In this document: positions 1 to 10,583 of the stretch, piece after piece
Layout: each line of letters opens with the position of its first letter
How positions within the stretch are numbered: position 1 is the first letter of the stretch
DNA from: Proteus alimentorum
GTDB lineage: Bacteria; Pseudomonadota; Gammaproteobacteria; Enterobacterales; Enterobacteriaceae
Assembly: GCF_002607735.1 (NCBI RefSeq)
Contig: NZ_NBVR01000039.1
Location: 101,200 to 165,199, forward strand
DNA: 64,000 nucleotides
Reading direction: 5' to 3'
The notes under the pieces: model-generated
What the model was told of the DNA's origin: nothing
The model's database searches: none
What the model saw: only the letters and a program-made list of their open reading frames with translations
Program-made: the position numbers and the translations under genes

Positions 1-1
1 G

Positions 2-604
2 GATCGGCTGCTCACTCGCGAATCTATCCATCTTATTGTGCTCGATTTAATGCTTCCTGGTGAAGATGGCTTATCTATTTGCCGCCGCTTAAGAAGCCAA
101 AACAACCCTATCCCTATTATTATGGTTACAGCGAAAGGGGAAGAGGTTGATAGGATCGTTGGACTTGAAATTGGTGCTGATGATTACATCTCAAAACCCT
201 TTAACCCAAGAGAACTACTGGCACGTATTCGTGCAGTTCTTCGTCGTCAAGCAAACGAATTACCTGGCGCACCTTCACAAGATAACGCCATTATCTCTTT
301 TGGTAAGTTCAAGCTAAACCTTGGTACACGTGAAATGTTCCACGAAGAAGAGCATATGCCTCTGACAAGTGGTGAATTTGCTGTATTGAAAGTGCTGGTA
401 TCACACCCTCGTGAACCGCTTTCTCGTGATAAATTAATGAGCCTTGCTCGTGGTCGCGAATACAGTGCGATGGAGCGTTCAATTGACGTTCAAATTTCTC
501 GTTTACGCCGCATGATTGAAGAAGATCCAACGCATCCTCGTTACATTCAAACGGTTTGGGGTCTTGGTTACGTCTTTGTTCCTGATGGAACCAGCGTTCA
601 ATGA
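2..604 (+). CDS. ompR: Osmolarity response regulator OmpR (5' end cut by window edge)
   Basis: OmpR is the DNA-binding response regulator that EnvZ phosphorylates to control porin and other envelope genes. The frame is already open at base 2, so only the N-terminal ~50 residues are missing. The visible part runs from the receiver domain around the phospho-acceptor aspartate ([11 protein letters not shown]) through the conserved lysine (SKPFNP) to a full winged-helix domain ending [16 protein letters not shown]. Its stop overlaps the envZ ATG by four bases (ATGA, 601-604), which indicates translational coupling. Assignment is near certain from sequence and gene order. Confidence 0.97.
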   Translation, partial: DRLLTRESIHLIVLDLMLPGEDGLSICRRLRSQNNPIPIIMVTAKGEEVDRIVGLEIGADDYISKPFNPRELLARIRAVLRRQANELPGAPSQDNAIISFGKFKLNLGTREMFHEEEHMPLTSGEFAVLKVLVSHPREPLSRDKLMSLARGREYSAMERSIDVQISRLRRMIEEDPTHPRYIQTVWGLGYVFVPDGTSVQ

Positions 605-1941
605 GAAGGCTGAGGCTTTCCCCTCACAATAAGCTGACACGCTCGTTATTTCTGGTTATTTCGCTACTTTTTTTTAGCTTGATAGCCAGTTATATCGTTG
701 TGCAGCACCTTATTGTTGGGCCAAGCCTTCAGCAATTTAATAAAGTATTAGCGTATGAAATAAGCACGTTAATGCCTGAAGAACTGATCCTAGTTGACGG
801 CACTCCGCTAAAAATATCCCCCGCCTTACGCAATAAAATCTATAACGAATTGGGCATTTCTTTCTTTGATAAAAAAGTCGCACTTGAGGAAGGACTCTAT
901 TGGGCCAAAATAGATGATGAATTAAGTGAACAAATGACGGAGTATCTTGGGGGAAAAACCGAAATTTGGATCGAAAACACGCTGGAATATCCTGTTTTAT
1001 GGGTCAATACACATATTTCCCCTTCTCTTTGGATCCGCGTACCACTGACTGAATTAGGGCAAAACTTTTTACTGCCTGTTTATCGACAAGCGATTATTTT
1101 TATTATTATCGTTGTCGCTTTTTTCTGGCTGTATAACCGTTTTCAAAATCGCCCACTCAATGAGGTGGAGTATGCCGCACGCCGCATAGGAAAAGGTGTT
1201 ATTCCTCCTCCTATTCCTGAATCTGGCTCTTCTGAAATGCGCTCAATTATTCGTGCCTTTAACCAGATGTCGTCAGGCATTCGCTCATTAGACAATGATA
1301 GAACGCTTGTTATGGCAGGTGTTAGCCATGATTTGCGTACACCACTGACTCGAATTCGTTTAGCAACCGAAATGATGAGTCCCGAAGATAGTTACCTCGC
1401 AGACTCTATCAATAAAGATATTGAAGATTGTGATGCCATTATTGGGCAATTCTTAGACTATATGCGCACAGGTCAAGAGATGTCTTTAGAACTGTGTGAT
1501 ATGAATAATCTATTGCAAGAAGTCATTTCAGCTGAATCTAATTCAGGAAAAATCAGTGAAGAACATCTTTATTCTGAACCCATTAATATCACAGCTAACC
1601 CTATTGCTGTAAAACGCGCACTTGCCAATATGGTGGTGAATGCCACTCGCTATGGCAATGGCTGGATAAGCATTTCAAGTGGAAAAAATGAAGAATATGC
1701 TTGGTTCCAAGTGGAAGATGATGGCCCTGGTATTCCACAAGAAGATAGACAACATCTTTTCCAACCTTTTGTTCAAGGTGAACAAGCCCGTAGCTCAACG
1801 GGTGCAGGTTTAGGATTATCGATTATTCGCCGTATTATGGATGCTCATGGGGGTTATGTTGAGCTTGATGATAGCGTTAAAGGCGGGTTATTAATTCGTG
1901 CTAATTTTCCATTAAAAGAGCGCGAAGATGAGGATGATTAG
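601..1941 (+). CDS. envZ: Osmosensor histidine kinase EnvZ
   Basis: Inner-membrane sensor kinase and phosphatase for OmpR. Two membrane segments (about residues 16-37 and 163-178) enclose a periplasmic loop. They are followed by a HAMP-like linker, the H-box [11 protein letters not shown] with the phospho-acceptor at His243 (the same number as in E. coli), the N-box [10 protein letters not shown], and the G boxes EDDGPGIP and GAGLGLSI. Its 446 residues are close to the usual 450. It is cotranscribed with ompR through a four-base overlap. No clear terminator was seen before pstS, but the Pho boxes show that a new unit begins there. Confidence 0.97.
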   Translation: MRRLRLSPHNKLTRSLFLVISLLFFSLIASYIVVQHLIVGPSLQQFNKVLAYEISTLMPEELILVDGTPLKISPALRNKIYNELGISFFDKKVALEEGLYWAKIDDELSEQMTEYLGGKTEIWIENTLEYPVLWVNTHISPSLWIRVPLTELGQNFLLPVYRQAIIFIIIVVAFFWLYNRFQNRPLNEVEYAARRIGKGVIPPPIPESGSSEMRSIIRAFNQMSSGIRSLDNDRTLVMAGVSHDLRTPLTRIRLATEMMSPEDSYLADSINKDIEDCDAIIGQFLDYMRTGQEMSLELCDMNNLLQEVISAESNSGKISEEHLYSEPINITANPIAVKRALANMVVNATRYGNGWISISSGKNEEYAWFQVEDDGPGIPQEDRQHLFQPFVQGEQARSSTGAGLGLSIIRRIMDAHGGYVELDDSVKGGLLIRANFPLKEREDEDD

Positions 1942-2032
1942 ACCGCTCTATTTCCCGTATTGAAGTGCTTTCTATTATGCCGCCTCCATTCTAATTTCTC
2001 TCCTCCTATAAATATTTCATCATTTTTTCGCT

Positions 2033-2087
2033 TTGTCATAAAACTGTCACAATTAAGACATTTAATTGTCATCAAACTGACCTATTG
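2033..2087 (+). promoter_or_regulatory. PhoB binding array (five 11-bp Pho-box units) upstream of pstS
   Basis: The segment divides into consecutive 11-mers: TTGTCATAAAA, CTGTCACAATT, AAGACATTTAA, TTGTCATCAAA, CTGACCTATTG. Units 1-2 and units 4-5 each form a Pho box (consensus CTGTCAT repeats), 33 bp apart and so on the same helix face. PhoB-P is expected to activate pstSCAB-phoU from here under phosphate starvation. Confidence 0.9.
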
Positions 2088-2154
2088 TCTGTGCGTACCG
2101 TAACCGAAGTTGATAGATGTCGAAATTTATTCTACCTATCCCACAGGAGGGATT

Positions 2155-3195
2155 ATGAAACTGATGCGTACCACCCTGACTAGTGTCATTGCCGCTGCGT
2201 TTTCAATGACCGCTCTTTCTGCACAGGCAACGACCTCGCTGACTGGTGCTGGCGCAACGTTCCCTGCCCCAGTTTATGCTAAATGGGCAGATTCCTATCA
2301 GAAAGAAACGGGTAACAAAATTAACTACCAAGGCATTGGCTCCTCTGGTGGTGTTAAACAAATCATTGCAAATACCGTTGATTTTGGTGCTTCTGATGCG
2401 CCATTAGCAGACGACAAATTACAAGCTGACGGTTTATTTCAATTCCCTACCGTGATTGGTGGCGTTGTTATGGCGGTCAACATTCCTGGAGTCAAATCAG
2501 GTGAGCTGACCTTAGATGGCGACACTATCGGTAATATCTATCTAGGCAAGATCCAAAAATGGAACGATCCTGCCATCACTAAACTCAATCCTAGCGTAAA
2601 ATTACCAGACCAAAATATCGCGGTTATTCGTCGTGCTGATGGTTCAGGAACATCTTTCGTTTTCACGAGTTATTTATCAAAAGTAAATAGCACATGGAAA
2701 GATGAAGTCGGCGCTGGTTCTACCGTTAAATGGCCGACAGGCTTAGGTGGAAAAGGGAATGATGGTATCGCAGCATTCGTTCAACGTGTACCAGGTTCAA
2801 TTGGTTATGTTGAATATGCTTACGCGAAACAAAACAATCTTGCTTATACTAAATTAGTCACCGCTGACGGCGAAGCAATCGCGCCGACAGCAGACAGTTT
2901 CAGTGCTGCGGCAAGAAAAATTGATTGGAGCAAAAGCTTTGCACAAGACCTGACTAATCAGAAAGGTGAAAACGCATGGCCGATTACTTCAACCACCTTT
3001 ATCCTTGTACATCAAACACAAAAAGATGCAGTGAAAGGTAAAGAAGTCCTGAATTTCTTCAACTGGGCTTATGACAAAGGTAATCAGGAAGCGAAAAACC
3101 TAGATTACGCAGTATTACCCACCGAAGTTGTAGAACAAATTCGTGCAGCATGGAAAACAAGTATCAAAGACAGTAATGGTAAACCGATTTACTAA
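2155..3195 (+). CDS. pstS: Periplasmic phosphate-binding protein PstS
   Basis: High-affinity phosphate-binding component of the PstSCAB importer. The ATG at 2155 is preceded by a strong ribosome binding site (AGGAGGG) and begins a signal peptide ending TALSAQA. The mature protein starts with [19 protein letters not shown], typical of PstS, and carries [10 protein letters not shown] and [12 protein letters not shown] phosphate-loop motifs. This start gives 346 residues, the E. coli length. An in-frame TTG 45 bp upstream lacks a binding site and would bury the signal peptide. First gene of the Pho-regulated operon. Confidence 0.97.
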   Translation: MKLMRTTLTSVIAAAFSMTALSAQATTSLTGAGATFPAPVYAKWADSYQKETGNKINYQGIGSSGGVKQIIANTVDFGASDAPLADDKLQADGLFQFPTVIGGVVMAVNIPGVKSGELTLDGDTIGNIYLGKIQKWNDPAITKLNPSVKLPDQNIAVIRRADGSGTSFVFTSYLSKVNSTWKDEVGAGSTVKWPTGLGGKGNDGIAAFVQRVPGSIGYVEYAYAKQNNLAYTKLVTADGEAIAPTADSFSAAARKIDWSKSFAQDLTNQKGENAWPITSTTFILVHQTQKDAVKGKEVLNFFNWAYDKGNQEAKNLDYAVLPTEVVEQIRAAWKTSIKDSNGKPIY

Positions 3196-3230
3196 TAAAA
3201 CGGCAACCATTAAGAGATAAGTTAACGTTC

Positions 3231-3251
3231 ACCCCCTGCTACACAGGGGGT
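3231..3251 (+). repeat. Stem-loop between pstS and pstC
   Basis: A perfect 8-bp stem (ACCCCCTG / CAGGGGGT) with a 5-base loop and no T-run after it. This fits an mRNA-stabilising or processing hairpin. Such a hairpin commonly explains why the binding protein is made in excess over the permeases. It is not a full terminator. Confidence 0.75.
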
Positions 3252-3271
3252 AATAAATTAAAAGAGGCTTT

Positions 3272-4231
3272 ATGGCCGAGTATACAACGGTAATAAAGGC
3301 CCCTAGTAAACGAGGGGACGTTATTTTCAGCGCACTGGTTCGTCTAGCGGCGTTGATTACACTTTTGCTTTTAACAGGTATCATTGTTTCACTGATTTTC
3401 GCCTCATGGCCAAGCATTCAACAATTCGGCCTTTCATTCTTATGGTCGAAAGAGTGGGATCCTCCTGCTCAGGAATTTGGTGCGCTAGTGCCTATTTACG
3501 GTACTATTGTTACCTCAGTCATCGCACTGGTAATTGCCGTTCCTGTCAGTTTTGGTATCGCTCTTTTCTTAACTGAATTAGCCCCTAATTGGCTAAAACG
3601 CCCGTTAGGTATCGCTATTGAGTTACTCGCGGCTATTCCAAGTATTGTTTATGGTATGTGGGGACTATTTGTCTTTGCACCACTCTTTGCAACCTATTTC
3701 CAAGAGCCCGTAGGCAATGTGCTTTCTTCCATTCCTATCGTTGGCGAACTTTTCTCTGGCCCTGCTTTTGGTATTGGTATCTTAGCTGCGGGGGTTATCC
3801 TCGCTATCATGATCATTCCTTATATCGCTTCTGTAATGCGTGATGTGTTTGAACAGACACCGGTCATGATGAAAGAGTCTGCCTACGGCATTGGCTGTAC
3901 AACATGGGAAGTGATTTGGAATATCGTTCTACCTTATACCCGTAATGGCGTTATTGGCGGTGTTATGTTGGGATTAGGACGTGCTTTAGGTGAAACTATG
4001 GCAGTAACCTTTATCATCGGTAATACCTACCAATTAGACTCTGCCTCATTGTTTATGCCGGGTAACAGTATTACATCTGCATTAGCGAACGAATTTGCTG
4101 AAGCAGAAACGGGATTACACACTGCTGCATTAATGGAATTAGGGCTTATCCTGTTTGTCATCACTTTTATCGTTCTTGCGATCTCTAAGTTTATGACATT
4201 ACGTTTAGCAAAAAATGAAGGGGCGCGCTGA
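3272..4231 (+). CDS. pstC: Phosphate ABC transporter permease PstC
   Basis: Inner-membrane permease that pairs with PstA in the phosphate importer. It has 319 residues (E. coli length) with about six hydrophobic segments. The cytoplasmic EAA loop lies near [16 protein letters not shown], followed by [18 protein letters not shown], characteristic of PstC. The ATG follows an AGAGG site 7 bases away. Its stop lies one base before the pstA start, so the two are coupled. Confidence 0.96.
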   Translation: MAEYTTVIKAPSKRGDVIFSALVRLAALITLLLLTGIIVSLIFASWPSIQQFGLSFLWSKEWDPPAQEFGALVPIYGTIVTSVIALVIAVPVSFGIALFLTELAPNWLKRPLGIAIELLAAIPSIVYGMWGLFVFAPLFATYFQEPVGNVLSSIPIVGELFSGPAFGIGILAAGVILAIMIIPYIASVMRDVFEQTPVMMKESAYGIGCTTWEVIWNIVLPYTRNGVIGGVMLGLGRALGETMAVTFIIGNTYQLDSASLFMPGNSITSALANEFAEAETGLHTAALMELGLILFVITFIVLAISKFMTLRLAKNEGAR

Positions 4232-4232
4232 T

Positions 4233-5135
4233 ATGTCTAAAACATCCTCTTCTTCATTACGCGTTCAAACAGAAAACGAACTGCGTGTACGTCATAAACG
4301 CCAACTTTGGCGTCGTCAAAAAAATCGTATCGCGCTGTTTTTATCTGTCTCTACTATGGCATTTGGTCTTTTCTGGTTAACGTGGATTTTATTCTCTACC
4401 TTCACCAAAGGCTTTGATGGCATGTCACTGGCGCTTTTTACTGAAATGACGCCTCCGCCGAATACTGATGGTGGTGGATTGGCAAACGCCATTGCGGGTA
4501 GTGGATTACTGATTTTATGGGCAACGGTTATTGGAACACCGCTAGGTATTCTTGCAGGGATTTATCTTGCAGAATATGGTCGTCGTTCATGGCTTGCTGA
4601 AACAACCCGTTTTATTAACGATATTTTGCTGTCAGCACCATCAATCGTTGTCGGACTCTTTGTCTACACCATCGTTGTTGCACAGATGCAGCACTTTTCA
4701 GGATGGGCTGGGATTATCGCATTAGCGTTACTGCAAATTCCTATCGTTATTCGTACCACTGAGAATATGTTGAAGTTAGTCCCTGATAGCTTACGCGAAG
4801 CCGCTTACGCATTAGGAACACCCAAGTGGAAAATGATCTCTAAAATCACCTTAAAAGCCTCGGTATCAGGCATTATCACAGGTGTGTTATTAGCGATTGC
4901 ACGTATTGCAGGTGAAACTGCACCACTGTTATTTACTTCACTATCAAATCAATTCTGGAGCACAGACTTAAACGAACCGATAGCCAACTTACCAGTGACT
5001 ATCTTTAAGTTCGCCATGAGTCCTTTTGCACAATGGCAAGAGCTTGCTTGGGCTGGCGTATTACTTATCACCCTCTGTGTTCTATTTATCAATATTATTG
5101 CGCGCGTGCTGTTTGCTAAACGCAAGCACGGTTAA
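4233..5135 (+). CDS. pstA: Phosphate ABC transporter permease PstA
   Basis: Second permease of the phosphate importer. The start at 4233 (MSKTSSSS) is preferred because it follows the pstC stop by one base, giving 300 residues, close to the family length of 296. A longer in-frame ATG at 4215 lies inside pstC. A charged, Arg-rich N-terminus precedes the first membrane segment. The EAA loop is [15 protein letters not shown], and [15 protein letters not shown] is the PstA signature. Confidence 0.96.
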   Translation: MSKTSSSSLRVQTENELRVRHKRQLWRRQKNRIALFLSVSTMAFGLFWLTWILFSTFTKGFDGMSLALFTEMTPPPNTDGGGLANAIAGSGLLILWATVIGTPLGILAGIYLAEYGRRSWLAETTRFINDILLSAPSIVVGLFVYTIVVAQMQHFSGWAGIIALALLQIPIVIRTTENMLKLVPDSLREAAYALGTPKWKMISKITLKASVSGIITGVLLAIARIAGETAPLLFTSLSNQFWSTDLNEPIANLPVTIFKFAMSPFAQWQELAWAGVLLITLCVLFINIIARVLFAKRKHG

Positions 5136-5164
5136 CGCAGAAAGTTAAGCAAGAGAGACGTTGA

Positions 5165-5941
<777 letters not shown>

Positions 5942-5955
5942 TAACGAGGCAATAA

Positions 5956-6690
5956 ATGGATAATTTAAATCATAATAAGCATATTTCTGGTCAATTTAAT
6001 GCTGAGTTAGAGCATATCCGTACCGAGCTGATGGTTATGGGTGGGCTTGTTGAAGAACAACTCAAAAAAGCCATTACAGCAATGCATAATCAAGACCAAG
6101 CATTGGCAAATGAAGTTATTCAAGGTGATCATAACGTCAATATGATGGAAGTCGCCATTGATGATGCGTGTATGCGAATTATTGCTAAACGCCAGCCAAC
6201 AGCGAGTGACTTACGTTTAATTATGGCGATATCAAAAACAATCGCTGAGTTAGAACGTATTGGTGATGTTGCTGAAAAAATCTGTAAAACGGCGCTTGAA
6301 AAGTTTTCACACCAGCATCAACCTCTACTCGTGAGCTTAGAATCGTTAGGTCAACACGCCATACAAATGCTTCATGATGTTCTTGATGCGTTTGCGCGTA
6401 TGGACTTGGATGAAGCCGTACGTATCTATCGTGAAGACGCTAAAATTGATAACGAATATGAAGGCATCGTCCGTCAATTAATGACTTACATGATGGAAGA
6501 CCCTCGCACCATTCCAAGTGTGCTAACTGCACTATTTTGTGCGCGTTCAATCGAACGCATTGGCGACCGTTGCCAGAACATTTGTGAGTTTATTTTCTAT
6601 TACGTGAAAGGTCATGATTTCCGCCATTTAGGAGGCGATCAAGTAGAAAAAATGCTGACAAAAAGTGACGACAGCAACGCCTCTAAATAA
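5956..6690 (+). CDS. phoU: Phosphate regulon negative regulator PhoU
   Basis: Cytoplasmic all-helical protein with two PhoU repeats. It represses PhoR signalling when phosphate is plentiful and modulates Pst transport. Both metal-site helices are visible ([14 protein letters not shown] and [15 protein letters not shown]). Length 244, against 241 in E. coli. It lies 14 bases after pstB and is followed by a strong terminator, closing the operon. Confidence 0.97.
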   Translation: MDNLNHNKHISGQFNAELEHIRTELMVMGGLVEEQLKKAITAMHNQDQALANEVIQGDHNVNMMEVAIDDACMRIIAKRQPTASDLRLIMAISKTIAELERIGDVAEKICKTALEKFSHQHQPLLVSLESLGQHAIQMLHDVLDAFARMDLDEAVRIYREDAKIDNEYEGIVRQLMTYMMEDPRTIPSVLTALFCARSIERIGDRCQNICEFIFYYVKGHDFRHLGGDQVEKMLTKSDDSNASK

Positions 6691-6718
6691 ATTTCTCTCT
6701 CTTTTTCTTCTCTTCAAA

Positions 6719-6746
6719 ACAGCGACGTTGAGGTCGCTGTTTTTTT
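6719..6746 (+). terminator. Rho-independent terminator of pstSCAB-phoU
   Basis: An 8-bp GC-containing stem (ACAGCGAC / GTCGCTGT) with a 6-base loop, followed directly by six T residues. Confidence 0.92.
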
Positions 6747-6904
6747 ATTCTCTCATAAATTAATACCGTTCTAGCTCAACGCTTTTCCTCACCTTATTCC
6801 TTAAAAGTATATCTATATCAATTTTTATTATTTTATGAACTTAGATCAACTTGATAGCGTGATATCCAACATAACGATGATAATTCTTTTCTTTGGGGTG
6901 AATA

Positions 6905-7744
6905 ATGAAATTACGTGTTTTGGCAACCGCATTAATTGCAGGCTCAGTGCTTTTCTCTGGTGTTGCAAAAGCAGATAAGCTCGATGATATAAAAAAAGCA
7001 GGTGTAGTACGTATCGCGATTTTTGATAGCAATCCTCCTTTTGGATTTATTGATCCTCAAACCAAAAAACTGGCCGGTTATGATGCAGATATCGCCAATG
7101 AGATCGCCAACGATTTAGGTGTAAAACTGGAGCTACGTCCAACAAATCCAGCAAACCGTATTCCTCTTTTAAGCTCAAAGAAAGTCGATTTAATTGCCGC
7201 TAACTTCACCATTACCGATGAACGCGCTAAGCAAGTTGACTTCTCTGTGCCTTATTTTGCAACTGGACAAAAATTTATTGCACGTAAGGGAGTACTAACA
7301 AACCCTGAACAAATTCACTCTCTGCGTATTGGTGCCGATAAAGGTACCGTTCAAGAAATTACTTTACGTGAACGCTATCCTGATACCAAAGTGATCTCTT
7401 ATGACGATACACCACTCGCTTTCGCTGCATTACGTAACGGTAACGTACAAGCCATCACGCAAGATGATGCAAAACTCGTGGGTTTATTAGCAAATTTACC
7501 TGATGCTGTAAAAGCTGACTTTGAAATCTCACCATTTAGCATTACGCGTGAATACCAAGCAGTTGCAGCAGCTAAAGGTGAAGAGCGTTTAATTAATGAA
7601 ATCAATAACACGCTATTAAGATTAGAAAAAGAAGGCAAAGCAGACGAGATCTACAATCGTTGGTTTGGTCCTGAAACAAAATCAGCGCAACCTCGTGGTG
7701 ACTTTAAATTTGCCCCACTGTCAGAGCAAACACCACAATCTTGA
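6905..7744 (+). CDS. Amino-acid ABC transporter periplasmic binding protein
   Basis: A family-3 periplasmic solute-binding protein (polar amino acid type). It has a signal peptide of about 23 residues ending VAKA. The mature start reads DKLDDIKKAGVVRIAIF, followed by PPFGFIDPQTKKLAGYDAD, the ligand-contact region AANFTITDERAKQVDFS and the hinge motif GADKGTVQEI. Ligand cannot be read from sequence; glutamate/aspartate or another polar amino acid is likely from the family. Length 279. The ATG follows TTTGGGGTGAATA, which may provide ribosome binding. Two permease genes follow after a hairpin, so these three form one importer. No ATPase gene lies next to them. Confidence 0.85.
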   Translation: MKLRVLATALIAGSVLFSGVAKADKLDDIKKAGVVRIAIFDSNPPFGFIDPQTKKLAGYDADIANEIANDLGVKLELRPTNPANRIPLLSSKKVDLIAANFTITDERAKQVDFSVPYFATGQKFIARKGVLTNPEQIHSLRIGADKGTVQEITLRERYPDTKVISYDDTPLAFAALRNGNVQAITQDDAKLVGLLANLPDAVKADFEISPFSITREYQAVAAAKGEERLINEINNTLLRLEKEGKADEIYNRWFGPETKSAQPRGDFKFAPLSEQTPQS

Positions 7745-7802
7745 TCCTTAAAGCGTAATAACTTTCTTCTTTCATTAAAAACAAAGTTATTCCTTTATTA
7801 AA

Positions 7803-7833
7803 ACACCTACCCCGCTTCTGCGGGGTTTGGTGT
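7803..7833 (+). repeat. Stem-loop between binding-protein and permease genes
   Basis: The core hairpin ACCCCGC-TTCT-GCGGGGT (7809-7826) sits inside an outer ACACC/GGTGT pairing. There is only a weak T stretch. It probably acts as a partial terminator or 3' processing signal that lowers permease expression relative to the binding protein. Confidence 0.65.
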
Positions 7834-7851
7834 CTACAATAGGCCTACACT

Positions 7852-8589
7852 ATGTTTGAGCAATTTCTTTCACATTACCTTCTTGAACCACACTATTTAA
7901 GCTGGCTCTGGAGTGGTTTTCTAATCACCTTACTTATCTCTTTTTGGACTATAGTCATTGCAACATTAATGAGCTTCGCCCTTAGTGCTGCAAGAGATAG
8001 CACTTTTACACCATTACGCTGGTTAGCTACTGCTTATACGTCACTGTTTCGTAATACGCCACTGTTAGTGCAGTTGTTCTTTTGGTATTTCGCATCAGGA
8101 GAAATTCTGCCGCAAAGTGCCATGATGTGGCTAAACACGCCTCATGAAATTTCCTTTCTAGGATTAACGCTTGCTTGGCCTTCTTTTGAGTTTTTAGCTG
8201 GCATTGTGGGTCTGACATTTTACTCAACCCCATTTATTGCCGAAGAGCTAAGAGCGGGTATTCAAGGTGTTAAACAAGGGCAGAAATATGCCTCTTTAGC
8301 GCTCGGGTTAACACCGTGGCAATCTATGCGTTATGTGATTTTACCTCAAGCCTTTCGTATTGCTCTGCCGCCTTTACTGGGTCAATACATGAATGTAATA
8401 AAAAACTCATCACTGACGATGGCTATTGGTGTTGCGGAGCTTTCTTATGCATCAAGACAAGTCGAAACAGAGTCATTACGTACCTTTGAAGCCTTTGGTG
8501 TCGCAACCATTCTTTATATTGCGGCGATAGCCTTAATGGAGGCTTGGGGACAATGGCATCAGCAACGTAAATTAGCACAAGGGTATTAA
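7852..8589 (+). CDS. Amino-acid ABC transporter permease (first subunit)
   Basis: Inner-membrane permease of the His/Glu/Gln/Arg family. It has 245 residues with about five membrane helices. The family motif LFRNTPLLVQLFFWYF comes early. The EAA loop is EELRAGIQGVKQGQKYASLALG, followed by LPQAFRIALPPLLGQYMNVIKNSSL. It resembles the GltJ side of the GltJK pair in order and motif, but I do not assign a substrate. One base separates its stop from the next permease, so the two are translationally linked. Confidence 0.85.
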   Translation: MFEQFLSHYLLEPHYLSWLWSGFLITLLISFWTIVIATLMSFALSAARDSTFTPLRWLATAYTSLFRNTPLLVQLFFWYFASGEILPQSAMMWLNTPHEISFLGLTLAWPSFEFLAGIVGLTFYSTPFIAEELRAGIQGVKQGQKYASLALGLTPWQSMRYVILPQAFRIALPPLLGQYMNVIKNSSLTMAIGVAELSYASRQVETESLRTFEAFGVATILYIAAIALMEAWGQWHQQRKLAQGY

Positions 8590-8590
8590 T

Positions 8591-9337
8591 ATGGACTTTA
8601 CTGTTATTGCTGATAACTGGCAGTACTTACTTTTTGGTGCTTATCCTGACGGGCCTTTAGAAGGCGCAGCGTTGACCATCTTTATCAGTATCATTGCGGG
8701 TATTGCATCTATTATTTTAGGTACATTAGGTGGCATTGCGCTGGCAATGCTCAGAGGTATCTGGGTTAACCTTTTTGCGGCTTTTTTAGGGTTTTTCCGT
8801 GCTATTCCTGTCATTATGTTGATATTTTGGGTCTATTTTCTATTGCCTGTTGTATTGGGAATGGAAATACCTGAAATCACCACAGTCATTTGTGCACTCG
8901 CTTTAATTACATCGTCTTATATTGCGCACGGTGTCAAAGCGGGTATTTTGGCGATTGGCAAAGGGCAATGGCAGGCAGGATTATCTTTAGGCTTTAATCG
9001 CTGGCAAGTACTATGGTATATCGTATTACCCCAAGCATTGCGCATGATGGTGCCTTCATTTATAAATCAGTGGATAGCCTTAATTAAAGATACTTCATTA
9101 GCTTATGTGGTGGGTGTAGGCGAGCTTTCGTTCTTAGCGACGCAAGTCAATAACCGCAGTATGGTTTATCCAATGGAAGTCTTTTTATTTGTGGCCTTCG
9201 TCTATTTTGTTCTCTGTTTCTCATTAGAAATTATTGCCAATAGAGTGGCTAAATTATTCTCAACACAAAAAGAGAAACGCCCTTTTTGGCAAATGATGTT
9301 GCCGTTTAAACGAAAATATCCACTCCCTATTAATTGA
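8591..9337 (+). CDS. Amino-acid ABC transporter permease (second subunit)
   Basis: Partner permease, GltK-like in order. It has 248 residues with FFRAIPVIMLIFWVYFLLP, the EAA loop around GVKAGILAIGKGQWQAGLSLG, and LPQALRMMVPSFINQWIALIKDTSL. The last codons (PLPIN and stop) lie in sequence shared with a second copy about 580 bp downstream and overlap the decayed transposase tail on the other strand. The present C-terminus may therefore have been supplied by an old insertion. No ATPase gene follows. Confidence 0.84.
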   Translation: MDFTVIADNWQYLLFGAYPDGPLEGAALTIFISIIAGIASIILGTLGGIALAMLRGIWVNLFAAFLGFFRAIPVIMLIFWVYFLLPVVLGMEIPEITTVICALALITSSYIAHGVKAGILAIGKGQWQAGLSLGFNRWQVLWYIVLPQALRMMVPSFINQWIALIKDTSLAYVVGVGELSFLATQVNNRSMVYPMEVFLFVAFVYFVLCFSLEIIANRVAKLFSTQKEKRPFWQMMLPFKRKYPLPIN

Positions 9338-9458
9338 GACTAATTAAATTAAGGTTTTCTGGCTGTTTACGATACACCTCTGGTGGGAGGTGGTTTAAAC
9401 TCTCATGAGTTTGTGCCCACTTCCCCCGTTTAACATAATGGGTCTTATCGAAACTAAG
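9330..9458 (-). pseudogene. Remnant of IS3-type transposase, C-terminal end (copy A)
   Basis: Read on the minus strand from about 9455, the frame is open to a TAA at 9332-9330 and encodes KRGKWAQTHESLNHLPPEVY followed by RKQPENLNLISLN. The pattern H-x-SLN-x-L-x-P-x-x-Y-R is the usual C-terminus of IS3-family OrfB transposases. Only about 40 codons remain, without catalytic residues, so it is a fragment. It overlaps the permease stop codon. A more decayed copy of the same end lies at 9905-10003. Confidence 0.7.
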
Positions 9459-9465
9459 AAGTTTT

Positions 9466-9753
9466 TTAGCAAAAAGTAAATCTTAAAAAAAATGACCATG
9501 TCATATATATAATTACAATTAACATATAGCCCCATCTTACTTTTTTATTCCTTTCAAAAAAAAGAAACAAGGTGCTCGGTATTAATATTAAAATAGGCTC
9601 AATAACATACCTACCCCCTAACGGAAGCTGACAAAGATTTTCTACATCACTATCTCCAACCATCCATTCATAGTCAGATATTGAAAGGATTTTGATTAAT
9701 AGTAATAAGAAAATAAAATATAGAAATACAACTATTTTAAGCATTATTTTCAT
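9466..9753 (-). CDS. Small hypothetical membrane protein
   Basis: A 95-residue protein with three hydrophobic stretches (about residues 3-22, 50-63 and 73-90) and charged links such as ERNKKVRWG. No family recognised. It lies between two transposase remnants and is much richer in A and T than nearby core genes, suggesting acquired DNA. The ribosome binding site is weak; an ATG at 9744 (residue 4) is an alternative start. It could be a degraded relative of the two paralogous membrane proteins upstream, but alignment by eye is not convincing. Confidence 0.5.
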   Translation of the reverse strand: MKIMLKIVVFLYFIFLLLLIKILSISDYEWMVGDSDVENLCQLPLGGRYVIEPILILIPSTLFLFFERNKKVRWGYMLIVIIYMTWSFFLRFTFC

Positions 9754-9904
9754 ATCACAAAATACTGAGAAGTATTTTAATTCTATCTCTATTCTCTAAA
9801 GCTCGCCTGCCGTAGGATGTCCTCTCAGGTCTTTCCGTCATGGTTAAATATTTTCCATCATATAATTTATGTGCGATAAATAATATGGCTCATTAAACAT
9901 AGCA

Positions 9905-10003
9905 TGTCCACACCCCATTAATTGAAACAGATTAAATTAGAATTTTATAACGGTTTACAACATTCCTTTAATAAGAGATGGTTTAAACTCTCATAAGTTT
10001 GGT
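9905..10003 (-). pseudogene. Remnant of the same transposase end (copy B, more decayed)
   Basis: Plus-strand sequence matches copy A through CCAC-CCC-ATTAATTGA, ATTAAATTA and GGTTTAAACTCTCAT-AGTTTG. On the minus strand it reads YESLNHL, then diverges and meets an internal TAA before NSNLICFN and the shared TAA. The parallel order of matches over about 100 bp makes it a second copy rather than chance similarity. No intact reading frame remains. Confidence 0.65.
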
Positions 10004-10176
10004 TTAGATTATCATTCTGCTAACAAAACCAAGCTTATTAAAAGCTTTTTACTGTAGCTTATCCAGTTGAATATGGCATAACTCAATTTAATTATTTTTA
10101 CAATAATTCAATAGTTCTGATTAAATAGACGTTATTCAGAGAAATAAATAAAAAGGTTTCACTAAAAAATTTTAGG

Positions 10177-10581
10177 CTAATAACGGCATAGCTTTGGTGA
10201 TACCACATAAGTATTTGATTTAGCCGAAGGCCCTTTTTTACAAATAAAATATCCCTGAGAGACAAGATCATATCTCACATAAAGATTAAAAAAGGTGCCA
10301 AATAGAAGACCAAAAATGAAAATCAACACTGTGATTATCGCAAGTTTGTTATTAATTTTTATTATTTTTTCTTTGATAGCAGACATCAGCAATAGATAAA
10401 ATAGATAACAAAAAAAGGGTGATAGAAAAGGCATACTTGCGGTAACAAAATAAAAATCTATTTTTTCTGCTAGAAAAAAATAATTAGCATAATCTCCTAA
10501 TGATGAAACAACACAAAAAAGAAAGAGAGGGATCATAATAAATGAAATTAAATAGATTCTATCTTTAGTTTCAATATCCAT
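10177..10581 (-). CDS. Small membrane protein, tandem paralogue 2 (DUF1240-like)
   Basis: Membrane protein of 134 residues with about four hydrophobic segments and a short conserved tail, DLVSQGYFICKK, then SNTYVVSPKLC. The upstream gene has the same tail (DLLSQGYFICEK, SNLYVKSLNRC), so they are tandem duplicates. I choose the ATG at 10581: it gives exactly the paralogue's length and has AGGTG about ten bases upstream. A GTG at 10593 would overlap the upstream gene by ten bases. The tail and topology recall the DUF1240 family (from memory, not confirmed). Function unknown. Confidence 0.7.
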   Translation of the reverse strand: MDIETKDRIYLISFIMIPLFLFCVVSSLGDYANYFFLAEKIDFYFVTASMPFLSPFFCYLFYLLLMSAIKEKIIKINNKLAIITVLIFIFGLLFGTFFNLYVRYDLVSQGYFICKKGPSAKSNTYVVSPKLCRY

Positions 10582-10583
10582 GA

